A stretch of 64,000 bases of DNA, taken from positions 77,991,730 to 78,055,729 of the forward strand of contig NC_065880.2 of assembly GCF_932274485.2 (NCBI RefSeq), read 5' to 3'. The notes under the pieces are model-generated. The model had not been told where the DNA came from. It worked only from the letters and a program-made list of their open reading frames with translations, and did no database searches. Positions 34,645-45,506 of this stretch are shown in pieces. The DNA comes from Patella vulgata (Eukaryota > Mollusca > Gastropoda > Patellidae). A program made the position numbers and the translations under genes. Numbering within the stretch: the first letter of the stretch is position 1; the number at the start of each line of letters is the position of its first letter.

Positions 34645-35182
34645 TGGGGAAGTATTAAACTTTAAAGGGACATAAACATAATTGGAATATTAAATCACCT
34701 GACCTCGTGACCAAAACAGATTTCGATAGCAAGCATGTACTATAAAGCAGCAGATTTTCCGGCGTGATTCCCCCTTGTCAGTGATGCAGAAGTGAGGGCC
34801 TGACAAGGACAGTCGTCTAGTCGTTCGGATGGGACGAAAAACCGAGGTCCCGTGTACACATTGGCGTGCACGTAAAAGATCCCTTGACATTTGGAATTCG
34901 ATACAAGAGTAGGCCGTAGTGCCGCTGTCCGGGCAAAATTTCCCTCATAGCAGACTGTATGGTGTATGCCCGTCTTCATTAGCCCAGTTCGGAGCAGAAC
35001 AGTAGGACGTTAAACCCCATTTCATTTCATTTCATTTCACTATAAAGCAGAGAGTTCCACAGGGTTTAGTCACCATTGGGGAAGTATTAAACTTTCAAGG
35101 GATATAAACATGATTTGCATATTGAATTGCATTACGTCGTCAACAAAACAGATTGTGATATCAAGCATGCACTATAAAGTCG
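34645..35182. repeat. Two-unit tandem repeat, about 105 bp, split by SINE-A
   Basis: ggggaagtattaaacttt, gacataaacat, caaaacagattt and caagcatgtactataaag at 34649-34750 recur at 35079-35182. The SINE-A insertion falls at the end of the first unit. Confidence 0.75.
34751..35038 (+). repeat. SINE-A, 5' truncated, 12-bp target duplication
   Basis: Starts at cagattttccggcgtg and ends with the (ATTTC)n tail. ACTATAAAGCAG is repeated exactly at 34739-34750 and 35039-35050. A perfect duplication and intact body indicate a young insertion by target-primed reverse transcription. Confidence 0.93.
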
Positions 35183-35189
35183 GGTGGGG

Positions 35190-36280
35190 GGGACGCAGGG
35201 TTTTGTCATCGGGCCTTTGCTGTTCTGTTCAGTCATTAATGACTAACTGACATTGCCTAAAACATGCGTTATTTGGGAGAAGACTTGCCAGTATATATTA
35301 TTTGTGTTTTCTCGATATCACCTTCAAAGGCAGTGGACGCGAAACTTAGATTAACTTAAACTATAATTAGCATCGATATTTACGTACATTAAGGTGACTA
35401 ATGTTATGCAAATCTAAAAATTACTAGCACACTATATTTAAGTTCTCGTTTTACTTACATTTGTATTGACCTAGCCAGCCCTTGATATCTGACATGACTT
35501 GTTGTTTTCTAACTATAAGTAATGTTATCGATTTTACCATCTGATTTTAATCTATGGTATGCAGACTTTAAAAAAAATAGACAAACTTCGTCCTAACTCT
35601 GTATAACTATGACAAAGAAAGGATTAACTAAATTGATCTAAGTGCCTATCGTTTACTGTCGCATCATTCCATGTTGGTTAAAGGGTGTATGGCTCTATAT
35701 TTTGGAACCTTGAAATAAACAAAAATGGTTCTCAAAACACATATTAATGTAATATGAATGTATGTAAAATGATTTATATTCAATTTTTAAAAACAATATT
35801 GTAATTTCTAATCAATTATGTTCGGTGAAATACGTGAAACAGTTCAAATTGAACGGCAGTCGTTTACGCCTGCTTAGTGCCTTCTACATGTTGTAGGTTA
35901 TGTTTTTATTTATTCATTACAAAATGGTACCCGAAACCATAGTGTACACGACGCGTGTACTGATTATAAAATGTTAATTGTGTCTTAAATATTGGATAGT
36001 AGGATCCTATAGATAACAACATCAATATTGGTTGAAATTGATCAATACTGAATTCTAATTTCGAATATTATGGAAAATATTGAGTTAGAGACTTAGCTCC
36101 TTTAATATTGCTAATGCTAGAGAGATATATCATATTCCTTTTATATGTTATATGTTTTATTCTACTCTTACTGTAAACTAATCCTTTAATATTATCATGT
36201 CATTATTGTAGTTTACTTCATGTATAAGGTACCCTTAGACAAATTTGAAAAAAAAACCCAACACCAACTTACAAAGAATA
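35190..36280. other. Unannotated AT-rich stretch
   Basis: No coding region, RNA gene or repeat family of this window recognised. Confidence 0.45.
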
Positions 36281-36284
36281 ATCT

Positions 36285-36607
36285 TTAAAGCGGCATTATG
36301 TAAGATTTAGATAAAGGACAGGTCGTTCTCGCCATAATATTTGCAACCATAGATAATGTTAAATGAATATATATCAAAAGTTGTGGTTTTGACAAGATGT
36401 GTGCATTGATCGTAACCACCGTACTGTTCATTCGAGTCTTAGCCTCACTTCTCCATTTTTAAATTCAATCATTAAATGGCCGAACCGTTCTAATCTACTA
36501 AAAATCGGAGAGTTGATTATGATCTTGTCATGTTAATAAATGTCTAATTAATAATTTATATAACATTTAAAGCCCAAGACCTGCAATAGGCAGATTTATG
36601 CCTGTTT
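36285..36607 (-). mobile_element. MITE-C copy 6, one end lost
   Basis: TTAAAGCGGCATTATGTAAG start, then the complement of the interior to gacctgcaataggcagattt. The usual cataatgtatgtttaa end is replaced. Confidence 0.8.
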
Positions 36608-36872
36608 ATGTGTTTTTTAGGGATTGTTAATAAACACAATAACAGAACACCGATTTTACCCTCCCCCTCTCCCCCCCCCCCCTCTTTCTCTGGCTCGACG
36701 TGTGTTTAACAAATACCCATAATTGACTTTGGGCTACAACGATACCAAAGGTCATCACAGATTCACTTCATTGAAGGATTGAAGGTCTGGATATGTATAA
36801 GATAAACAATGGTGGGAATAACATAAAATTCCTCATGGGCATGTATAAAACAACCCACTCACGCACGAACGC

Positions 36873-37220
36873 TAGTTAAATAAAACCTCGTATTTGTATG
36901 TAGGCCTATAGCCGTGTTTTAAATCTGTCAATCTAAATATAATCTACCTGGCCGTATTTAGACGACTTAATGATAGGTAAGTGGTTGATATTATTATTTA
37001 ATTCGATCACATTCACTTCCTTGTATCTAATCGACGGCTTGACTATAGTTAAATAAAACCTCGTATTTGTATGTAGGCCTATAGCCGTTTTTTTTATCTG
37101 TCAATCTAAATATAATTCACCTGCCCGTATTTAGACAACTTGATGACAGGTAAGTGGTTGATATTATTTAATTCGATCATATTCACTTCCTTGTATTCAA
37201 TCTACGACTTGACTACCTCA
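36873..37220. repeat. 173-bp tandem duplication
   Basis: Two units start at 36873 and 37046: tagttaaataaaacctcgta, tttgtatgtaggcctatagc, then aagtggttgatatta and acttccttgtat. Differences are few. Confidence 0.85.
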
Positions 37221-37238
37221 TTGATAGCTGTCTCGTTA

Positions 37239-37347
37239 ATAGTTACTTTAGTAACGTAAATTGTAGAAGGCGTAAATTGTATCGGCTCTAGAAGGCAGAG
37301 CCGATACAATTTACGCCTTCTATAATTTACGTTACTAAAGTAACTAT
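37239..37347. repeat. Near-perfect 51-bp palindrome with a 7-nt loop
   Basis: Arms 37239-37289 and 37297-37347 pair at 50 of 51 positions, from atagttactttagtaac inward to tatcggctct, around agaaggc. Each arm also holds a small palindrome (gttactttagtaac) and two gtaaattgta-like repeats. If transcribed it would form a long hairpin. It may equally be a replication-born inversion. Confidence 0.92.
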
Positions 37348-37359
37348 CTCGCTAACTAT

Positions 37360-37728
37360 GCAGTCTCGGTTCTCTCCCGGGGTTGGCCGAGAAAGTTCTT
37401 CGGGATTCTCCAGCGCGGTTTCCTCCTAATTGTCAGTAGTATAGTTATAGGGCGGGGGGCATGGTAAGGACAGTTTGTAGTCGTTCGCATAGGACAAAAA
37501 AAACCCGAGTCCCCGTGTACACATTGCCATGCACGAAAAAGAACCCTTGACAGTTTGTATTGGAAATAAAAGTAAGCCATAGCGCCACTGACCGAGCAAA
37601 AAGCCCATTATAGCACAGTGCATGGCGTGAGCCCGTTTCCATTAGCCCAGTCGGTGCAGAAAAGTAGGACGTTAATCCCCATTTCATTTACTTTAACCAT
37701 AGGACGTTAAACCTCATTTCATTTCATT
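37360..37728 (+). repeat. SINE-A with partial head
   Basis: From ggggttggccgagaaagttc through gtcgttcgcataggac, gtgtacacattgccatgcac to ggacgttaatccccatttca, followed by a second ggacgttaaacctcatttca tail block, so the tail segment is duplicated. Confidence 0.88.
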
Positions 37729-38050
37729 AAAGACTTAATTACAACATCACCCTTTTGGTTGGAATTTAGAACCAGCAATGTTGAGATAATTATGTTGAAA
37801 CATTTATAAATACAGATAGGAGTATAAAATGTTGATGAGTTGCATATCTTTGATAATTATACACTTCCACAAACATGTAGATACTAATTATACAGCGCTA
37901 TATTATTATTATTTCACACGTTCTTCTCGATGTATATCATGTCAAAAATGAAAAAAAATATAAATAAAAAATAGTTTTTTTACTGACTTCATCATCTTGT
38001 TAATTATATATGGAAATAGTTATCTGTCCTATTTTGAATACGCGATTACA

Positions 38051-38235
38051 TGAAATGAAATGAGAATGAAATGAAATTGGTTTTAACGTCTTACTGTTTT
38101 GCTCCTAAACTGGGCTAATGAAGACGGCCATATGCCATACAGTGTGCTATGAGGGAAATTTTGCCCGGGCAGCGGCGCTACGGCCTACTCTTATATCGAA
38201 TTCCAGCGTCTTACCCACTTAGCCACGTGATCCCC
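38051..38235 (-). repeat. SINE-A internal-deletion copy, 15-bp target duplication
   Basis: Tail (ATTTC)n complement, the 3' third to atatcgaattcca, then directly gcgtcttacccacttagcca of the head. The 15-bp GAATACGCGATTACA is exact at 38036-38050 and 38236-38250. So the deletion probably existed before insertion, and this short form moved on its own. Confidence 0.93.
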
Positions 38236-38290
38236 GAATACGCGATTACAGTTATTAATCAACATTAAGGGCGGTTCTAGTCGAGCATTA

Positions 38291-38337
38291 AGATACCACG
38301 ATTCCAATACCACGATTCCAATATCACGATTCCAATA
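38291..38337. repeat. Three-unit 17-bp tandem repeat
   Basis: taccacgattccaa-type units in a row. Confidence 0.75.
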
Positions 38338-38340
38338 ATT

Positions 38341-38460
38341 ATGAAATGAAATGAAATGAAACGGGGTTTAACGCCCGAACTGGGCTAATGGAGATGGGCA
38401 TACGCCATACAGTATGCTATGAGGGAAATTTTGCCCATCCGAATGACTAGACAAGGGGGG
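38341..38460 (-). repeat. SINE-A internal-deletion copy
   Basis: gaaatgaaatgaaatgaaac, ggggtttaacg, gaactgggctaatgg, atgctatgagggaaattttg, then directly cccatccgaatgactagaca. It ends at a G-run. Confidence 0.82.
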
Positions 38461-38471
38461 GGGGGGGGAAT

Positions 38472-38600
38472 ATGGTTCTAATATAGATTAAACATAAATT
38501 GGCTATAATATACAGTAAACTTGAATGGGTTATATTACTTGAAAGTTAAATTGGTTATAATTTAGATTAAGTTTAAATTGGTTATAAGTAGATCATAAAG
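38472..38600. repeat. Small tandem repeat, about 33-40 bp
   Basis: aattggttataat, agattaa and tttaaattgg recur about three times. Confidence 0.55.
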
Positions 38601-39062
38601 CTTAAACTTCAACCCGCCAGTCTTCATCTGGAAATGGAGACCGATGTCCCAAGCTGTATTATGCGGTGTCTGGATAAAACCAGACTTTAATTTTATAAAA
38701 AAAAATGTGTAGGTGAAATTTACCTTTCGTTATCAAGTACAGCACATTTGTCATTTATTGTATAAACCTCTAAAGGAACGAAAATCGATTATCAGGTCAC
38801 CCAACGAAAAAATTGACCCGAAATCTTAAAAGGGTTACGTGACCGGATAAACAGTTTCGACGATCACGTCCAAACGACTGAATATTTTGATCTGAAATTT
38901 TGAGACAAGGTAAATACATCATTCCTCTATATTTTGGCGCTTAAATTTCATACGTACTCAGACTTTTATATTTGAGACTCTGTTCAAATCGGGATAGCCC
39001 CTTTAAAATGAGAATAATATAGATAAATGGTCGGCCTGTAGTTGTTTTTATTAAATAGGCAC

Positions 39063-39366
39063 TTAAAAAAATACATTATGCAAGAGCTAAATTTTCCTAT
39101 TGTCGGTCTTTCTTTAGGCCTTAAATGTTATATAAACTATTAATTAAACATTTATTAACATGACAAGACCATAATCAACTCTCGGTGCCATCGGATAGGT
39201 CCAATTGTAAGTAGATTAGAACGGTTCAGCCATTTAATGATTTAATCTAAAAATGGTAAAGCGAGGCTAATATCTTCGCTCACAATAAAGTAATTTGAAT
39301 GGATTTTCAATATATTCATTTTGCATTATCTATTTTTGGACTAAATCTTATGTAATGCATCTTTAA
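39063..39366 (+). mobile_element. MITE-C copy 7
   Basis: Starts ttaaaaaaatacattatgca and ends atgtaatgcatctTTAA. Part of the second half is deleted. Confidence 0.82.
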
Positions 39367-39935
39367 TAAGTTTCATTGTCTGACGTACCATATATATGAT
39401 GTTAAAGTAGCTAAGTCCGTAACTCAATATCATCCAAAATCTTCGACATTGGAAACACGAATTTTTTTGCAATTTAAATCAGCATTGGTGTTGTGATCTT
39501 ACCTGGAAAAGATGGGCTTCTGATATCCAATATTTAAGATAAAATAAACATTTTACCACGAATCGTGTACCATAATGCGTGTCAGCGCCATTTATAACAA
39601 GGTGCTCAAAGAATGAGGCTAGACATATTCCACAAGTCATGTCAAACGGTGATATCATGTTCTTTTTTGGAGAGCATGCGCAATAAATAATACCGGTGTT
39701 GACTGGAATAACCAGACGCTAGAAACTGACTTGCTGTTCAGACTTCTGGCGAATTCCGCCGAACATAACTGATGACAATTCACAGTAAAACGGACACGAT
39801 TGAATATAAATTCATATTACATTATTATATGTGTTGCGTCCCATTTGTGCCAATTTCTAGGTCCAAAATATTAGTGATTTAGCTCCTTTAAACTGCGACA
39901 TAGCCAGTTCCTTTCTTGTGCAGTTGATTTATTTG
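39367..39935. other. Unannotated stretch
   Basis: No gene, RNA or recognised repeat. Confidence 0.45.
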
Positions 39936-39939
39936 ACAA

Positions 39940-40170
39940 ATCAAGGTAGACTGACAATTATTCTTAATAAAACAAGGTAAACTGACAATTATTCTTAATA
40001 GATCGGGGGGGGGGGGGTGATGGCCGAATGGTTAGCACGTGCGCGCTGTATCATAAGGCCTGTCATTGAGTCAAATGGCGTTGTTTCGAATCCCCGGTTA
40101 CCCCCCCCCCCCTCTCTCTCTCTCTCTCTTAATAGATCAAGGTAAACTGACAATTATTCTTAATAGAAAT
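39940..40170. repeat. Minisatellite, about 33 bp units, invaded by SINE-B
   Basis: aaggtaaactgacaattatt followed by cttaata occurs at about 39945, 39974 and 40139. Confidence 0.8.
40005..40126 (+). repeat. SINE-B mini-copy: head joined to tail
   Basis: A G-run, tgatggccgaatggttagca and the head to tcgaatccccggtta, then a C-run and (CT)n. The whole body is missing. TCTTAATAGATC (12 bp) flanks both sides, but it also belongs to the host minisatellite. Confidence 0.85.
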
Positions 40171-40663
40171 TATCATCTATCACTTTTTACATACTATTAT
40201 TCCTTTTCCGTTTAATTTATTTTTGCTGTATAGGTTTAATTTAGGAACAATTTATTTTTTATCAGGATTCCTTTTGTTAAAATATATACAAGTGTGCAAG
40301 ATAGCTTTATAAATAGTGAAGATATTGGCGAGGGCATAGGAAATATTTATTTAATTATGTCGATTTATTTACTTTACAAATTCTCCACATTTTCTATTGA
40401 ACACAATCTAAACTCTTAAACCTGCAGTGATTCTGTTCCAGCCTAGGGCGGCCACCTGGACTCTGTCCCTGACGTCACAGATGGGACGCTACTGGGCGAT
40501 AGTCTGTCGGGGTTAGATTGGTTGACCGCATAGATACACTGTTGGGCGACCGGGGTCCACTGGGTAACAGTACCAGGTCCTAATAAATGGATAATTTTAG
40601 ATTTCCTGGATCTCGCTGTGTATAATCGCGCAGACAATTCAACATTAAAGCCACCGTGACTGG

Positions 40664-41180
40664 AAAGGTTAAGCGTCTAGTCCTTCAGATCGGACAAAAA
40701 GGGGGCCATAAGTGTACTGGTTGGTATGCACGTAAGAGAACCGTTGATAGTTGTAATTCGATGAAGAGTAGGCGTAAAAGGTGCCGTCTTGGCAAAATGT
40801 CCCAGGTAGCACCATACATGTCATATGTCCGTCTTCATTATCCCAGGGGGGTTGGATGGCTGAATGGTTAGCGTGCGCGCGCTGTATCATAATGTCTGTC
40901 ATTGAGTCGACTGGCGTGGTTTCGAATCCCCGGTTGTACGTGGCAAGGATTAGGGTAGCATGTCCAACCTCGTGGGTTTTCTCCGGGTCCTCCGGTTTCT
41001 TCCCACTGCTAAAGAGCCCTACGCGCAAGCGAATTATGTAAATAAAATTTTAAAAAACCCATATGTTAGTCCCGAAATGACCTGGTTTGTGTTGAGTGGA
41101 CGTTAAACCCCATTGCTCTCTCTCTCTCATTATCCCGGTTGGTACAGGAAAGTAGGGCCTTAAACTCCATTTCATTTTAT
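40664..41180 (+). repeat. SINE-A split by SINE-B
   Basis: SINE-A from ttaagcgtctagtcctt through gcacgtaagagaacc to gtccgtcttcattatccc (40844); its tail resumes with ggttggtacaggaaagtagg and ttaaactccatttca to 41180. Confidence 0.88.
40845..41126 (+). repeat. SINE-B, full length, inserted in SINE-A
   Basis: Complete head, body and (CT)n tail. TCATTATCCC (10 bp) is exact at 40835-40844 and 41127-41136, so SINE-B entered a pre-existing SINE-A. Confidence 0.93.
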
Positions 41181-41725
41181 TAACTTGCTGTGCAAACTAT
41201 TACACGATGACGGCAGTGGCACAACCAATATTTTCAAAGTCGAATCGTTAAAACAACAAATATTTTTTTGTTGTTGAGATTGCGTCATTCATATATTTAA
41301 TTACATCAAGAGAACAGATGTAAATTATAAAATTACCCTTTGGGCCTGTGAAATTTAGCAGGTGATATTTTAAACTGTTTCTTTGTAAATGATTAACAAA
41401 ATAAACAGTGGGAGGTATGGCGTCGGTGGTGTACTGGGAACATTAATTGTACCGTGGGTGTCTAATGTTGACATAAACTTCTTGAGCATCGCCGTTCATT
41501 TCAAACTCCCTCTCTCGCTCGTATCATACACTCAACTGTTACATTTTAGCATATATTTATTTACCTTATATCTATGTTAACCTGTTTAAGTAGAATGTTT
41601 ATGAGTTCATTCATCTTGTACCGCCGTAAACGTGATCACAACACGCAGGGTACAACGTACACGAGTTTAAAATTCTTGTCCACTTTACAGCTATGTCTAT
41701 GCATATATATCCATGAAGAATGACT
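41181..41725. other. Unannotated stretch
   Basis: No gene, RNA or recognised repeat. Confidence 0.45.
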
Positions 41726-41853
41726 TCCTACGTACAAACTGTGATTTGGTGATATATTTGGACTGACAACATATTCAAGCTAATTTATCTATCAAACGTT
41801 TGCTTCAAATCCCTCTGAAAACATTTTACCAGCAAGAAAACTAACCCAATTCT

Positions 41854-42065
41854 CACAAGGTACGATTTTATGGATACACAATTACTGAGTTTAATACTAA
41901 GCGACGTTTCGACGAGGATACTCTCGTCATTATCAATTACCAAATGATACATGTGAATAGTAGACAAATATATACAGAATATGCAACAAAAATAACAATC
42001 AAATACAATTAAAACGTGACACCTATGATTAGGGGGCCATTTACAAATAAATCTATCAAAGAAGA
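41854..42065 (-). mobile_element. Short retroelement end with hammerhead-like core, copy 1
   Basis: 212 bp bounded by an exact 12-bp duplication TAACCCAATTCT (41842-41853, 42066-42077). The minus strand carries gacgag-agtatc-ctcgtc, a perfect 6-bp stem, then GAAACGTCGCTTAGTATTAA and an end ...atcgtaccttgtg. The layout matches the 3' parts of Penelope-like elements or retrozymes that carry hammerhead motifs. That assignment is an inference. Confidence 0.6.
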
Positions 42066-42635
42066 TAACCCAATTCTATTTCGTTTGCCACAAGACTTGA
42101 TTGCAGACAGGGTCCATTTTCAGCTTGAAGAATTTACCATTACTCTCTTGCCATTTATCAACATCAAGTAAACTCTTGGATTATCTTCTGGCAATCCACT
42201 AGTGTTCTCACAACTGCTAGCCATTCAATCAACAAAACCAAACGGCCAGGCTGCCAGTTTGTGATTCCCTTACATTTTTGCCAAGTGCTTGCCCTATGGA
42301 TGTTTTCCTGGGAATCCAGTATTTTTCTATTAAGATTGAGTGTCTCTACTTTCAGACCAATTTGACATATTTTTATTGGAAATTATTACCCTATGCATAA
42401 TTTCGTGAGAAGGCATCTTTAGTGAGTTATATCGTATTATTATTTAGAAGCCATGGAAATATAGATATCATTTTTGAACATTTTTTTCACATTGTTGTGA
42501 CAGTGAAAACTTAAATTGTGGTACCAGTGAACCGATCTTACATGGTTTCTAAAAACAGATTTTTTATATCTTGGGGTATTCCTCGCGCGAATGAAAACGC
42601 TTTAGAAGCCGTGTTTGTCATGTAACTTGATTGGG

Positions 42636-42650
42636 GGGGGGGGGGTGTTA
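42636..42650. repeat. G-run
   Basis: About 13 consecutive G. Confidence 0.85.
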
Positions 42651-43189
42651 CTTACTGTTCATTTGCCAGACATTGAAGCCTAAGTAAATTCTTGGATTAT
42701 CTTCTGCTCAAGGGATTTGAAGCAAATTTTTGATAGATTAATTAGTTTGAATATGTTTTTAGCCCAAATATATCATCAAATCACCCTGCAGTTTGTACGC
42801 GGGAAGGCATCTTTAATAAAGTTGCGTTAACTCGATAGATGAGATAAACACCAGGTGTTAAAAATCTGTCGTTCTTTAATCTGTTGACCGTATTGAAAGC
42901 ACCAAACGACTGTTTATTACAATAATAAAACCTTTTAAACTTAAAAATATGCTGCTTATAATTTATATTAAAGACACCACCCTTCACATTTATTTGAATG
43001 AAATTCCACAGAAGACAGGAATGTAAGCAACGGGTGCCTTTATATTGATATGGTTGTAATACGATGAAGTCATGGTGATCTGGAGTGTTGACTTCTGTTC
43101 AATATATAGGCCAACCAGTTGCTGGTTAATTCTAAAAACCAGACCTGGGTTGTTGTGACTACCTATTCTGATAGATTAGTTTTCCCAGT

Positions 43190-43195
<6 letters not shown>

Positions 43196-43237
<42 letters not shown>

Positions 43238-43512
43238 GAGAGAGAGAGAGAGGGTTTAACGTCCACTCGACACAAACTAGGTCATTTCGGGGCTAACACA
43301 TGATTCAATTTTATTTCAATAATTCGCTTGCGTGTAGGGGTCTTTAGTATTCGGAGGAAACTGGAGGACCCGTAGAAAACCCACGAGGTTGGAAAGGCGA
43401 CCCTACTCCTTGTCACGTACAATAGGGGAATCGAAACCACGCCAATTGACTCAATGACAGACCTTATGATACAGCGCGCACGTGCTAACCATTCGGCCAC
43501 CCAACCCCCCTT
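43196..43512 (-). repeat. SINE-B, full length, with about 60 bp (GA)n
   Basis: (GA)n 43196-43252, then gggtttaacgtccactcgac to ctaaccattcggccacccaa and a C-run. All body blocks are present; this is a well preserved copy. Confidence 0.92.
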
Positions 43513-43554
43513 TTCCATGTAGTCCTATCGGTTTACTGATTAGTTTCGGAGCGG

Positions 43555-43760
43555 TTTCTGGACGAACGAAGTCCTCTGACTGTTCGTTTCCGTCCTGCAG
43601 TATGAAAATACCGCTCTACCCCCCTCTGTTCTAAGGCTACATTCTATTTTTCACCGTAATTGGTCTTTGTTCGCCAAAAGGAGTCATTTCTCGCCACATC
43701 GGATATAAATTTATAATAACCCAACACTATTTTCAAATCGAATTTTGCGATTTAAAAACA
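43555..43760. repeat. Unclassified dispersed repeat G, copy 2
   Basis: Same series as at 12460-12665: gtcctctgac, ctctgttctaagg, tctttgttcg, tataataacccaacactatt, ttcaa. Confidence 0.6.
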
Positions 43761-43794
43761 TAAACAAGATATGTTTGAGTTGATCATTCGCGAG

Positions 43795-43955
43795 TCTCGT
43801 AATAGCGGACTTAAACTGGGATTGACCGAGGAAGTTCCCCCTGTCGGTGGTACACAGGGCTTGGCACGGAACAGCTTCTGTTCATTCGGATTGGTTCAAT
43901 GTACACTTTCTTGTGCATTTAAAATAGCCGCTGACAGTCGGAATTTGTTGTGTAC
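43795..43955 (+). repeat. SINE-A, diverged
   Basis: gaccgaggaagttc, gtcggtggtaca, cttggcacgga, ttcattcggat, gtacac, gacagtcggaattt follow SINE-A order. Head and tail lost. Confidence 0.65.
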
Positions 43956-44155
43956 AGTCTAACCTTATTATGTGCCTGCATTATTTAAAAAACCGTTGTT
44001 ATCAAACTATCTGTTAATTTTAATTCTCTAATGTTTAGGAAAAAACTAATTCATTTTATAAATGTTATATCAGATAGTATAAACATTCTTTTAATACTTC
44101 AATCATCTTTTAATCTAAACAATTAAGACAGTAATTGGTATCCCATCTCATGTTT

Positions 44156-44422
44156 TCATCGGTTGTGTTAATTAACAATTTCATAATGTAAACTAATTGA
44201 TATGAACAATAGGTTTTGGTATTTTCGTTTTTACATGTGGCTGTTACCTTTAGCGTGATAAAGTTTTGTGTAAATCTAAATTGAAATATTTCATCGGTTG
44301 TGTTAATTAACAATTTCATAATGTAAACTAATTGATATGAACAATAGGTTTTGGTATTTTCGTTTTTACATGTGGCTGTTACCTTTAGCGTGATAAAGTT
44401 TTGTGTAAATCTAAATTGAAAT
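44156..44422. repeat. Exact 135-bp tandem duplication
   Basis: Units begin at 44156 and 44291 with tcatcggttgtgttaattaa. The second is identical to the first for about 132 bp. Either very recent or an assembly effect. Confidence 0.95.
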
Positions 44423-44453
44423 AAAAATAAATTAAAACGAAGCGAAACGAAAC

Positions 44454-44575
44454 GAATCCAAATTTTAGTAATTTGATTGGATAATATTAGATTGATTTTA
44501 GTGCTTAGCCAATGAAAATTGAAGTATCTACTAAAATTGGATTTTATCTTTAGTTAAAATTTTGAGAAACAGGGC
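44454..44575. repeat. Possible small MITE
   Basis: aatccaaattttagta and its near complement tactaaaattggatttt lie about 85 bp apart, followed by ttgagaaacagggccc, a sequence often seen at ends of invertebrate DNA elements. Boundaries uncertain. Confidence 0.4.
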
Positions 44576-44825
44576 CCTGAATTACATTGACGGTAATACT
44601 GTACAAGTGGATTTCCTGTATATTTATTAGTTAAAGAATGCTCGTGGTTGAATAAATGAAAACAGGAATCTTGTGGCTATAATTGTATAGTTATATTTCG
44701 AGGCTTAAACATCCATACTATCGACAGGTGCTAATGATACACCTACACTTTTACGGCCTACTGACCCCAATCTGTTATCAGGATGGAATGAAAGATATGA
44801 ACTTGAATGTGTCAACCCAATATTT

Positions 44826-45192
44826 TGGAGCCGTGGTGACTCAGGGAGTAAGACGTTGGCTAGCTAACCTGGAGGCCTCGTGTTCGATGCCACTTGTTGG
44901 CCGAGAAAGTTCATCGGAATTTTTCGGCGTGGCCCCACCCCCTTGTCAGGGATGCAGAACAGAGGACTTGGCAAGGGACAACGTAATGTCGTTCTGATGG
45001 GACGTAAAAAGAGGTCATGTGCCCACATTGGCGTGCACGTAAAAGATCCTTTAGCAGTTGGAATTCGGTATTTTTAGTAGGCCGTAGCCGCTGTCCGGGC
45101 AAATTGCCTTCTTGAACACTGTACGACGTATGCCTGTCTTCATTAGCCCAGTCGGAGCAGAACAGTAGGATGTTAAACCCCATTTCATATAC
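44826..45192 (+). repeat. SINE-A, full length with head
   Basis: Reference copy: ggagccgtggtgactcaggg, agtaagacgttggctagct (box A-like region), gtgttcgatgccac (box B-like), gccgagaaagttcatcgg, cccccttgtcaggga, tgacgtaaaaag, ggcgtgcacgtaaaagatcc, gtaggccgtagccgctgtcc, cttcattagcccagtcggag and gttaaaccccatttca. Confidence 0.93.
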
Positions 45193-45318
45193 TTTTGTCG
45201 GGAATTTTGAGACCGACACCCTGTTATTCTGTATTTGATTAGGATTAAGAATAGTACTGAAAATTTAAAAACCATCTTTCTTTGGGCCTTAAATATTATA
45301 TGAATTATTAATTAGACA

Positions 45319-45506
45319 CAAGGTACAATTTTTATGGATACACAATTACTGAGTTTAATACTAAGCGACATTTCGACGAGGATTCTCTCGTCTTCATCAT
45401 TTGCTTGATAAAGAAACGTCGCTTAGTATTAAACTCAGTAATTGTGTATCCATAAAATTGTACCTTGTGTTCATATATTCAATTACTAAATGCCATTCAA
45501 AGAAGA
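45319..45506 (-). mobile_element. Short retroelement end with hammerhead-like core, copy 2
   Basis: 188 bp bounded by an exact 13-bp duplication TATTAATTAGACA (45306-45318, 45507-45519). Unlike copy 1 it has two opposed terminal segments forming 58-bp arms (45316-45374, 45413-45470) around the gacgag/ctcgtc stem-loop. On the minus strand the tail side ends attgtaccttg and the other end begins tcttctttga, as in copy 1. Opposed terminal segments are known in Penelope-like elements. Confidence 0.65.

Larger units (their letters stand above)
41730..42800. mobile_element. Fold-back element with 85-90 bp inverted ends
   Basis: 41730-41815 (cgtacaaactg, gatttggtgatatatttgg, acatattcaa, tctatcaaa, tttgcttcaaatccct) is the imperfect complement of 42710-42800. 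Inside, tcttggattatcttctg occurs twice (42172, 42690) and gaaggcatcttta recurs near 42410 and just outside the right end at 42802. The 41854-42065 insertion lies within. Class unknown. Confidence 0.7.

Noticed and set aside
40443-40637. 64-residue minus frame in a locally GC-richer stretch
   Set aside because: Some protein-like composition, but no recognised motif, no splice context and no homologous copy. Kept out of the gene list.
44826-45192. Possible tRNA genes at SINE heads
   Set aside because: Box A- and B-like sequences are present, but cloverleaf arms do not close and the sequences continue into SINE bodies. They are tRNA-derived, not tRNAs.
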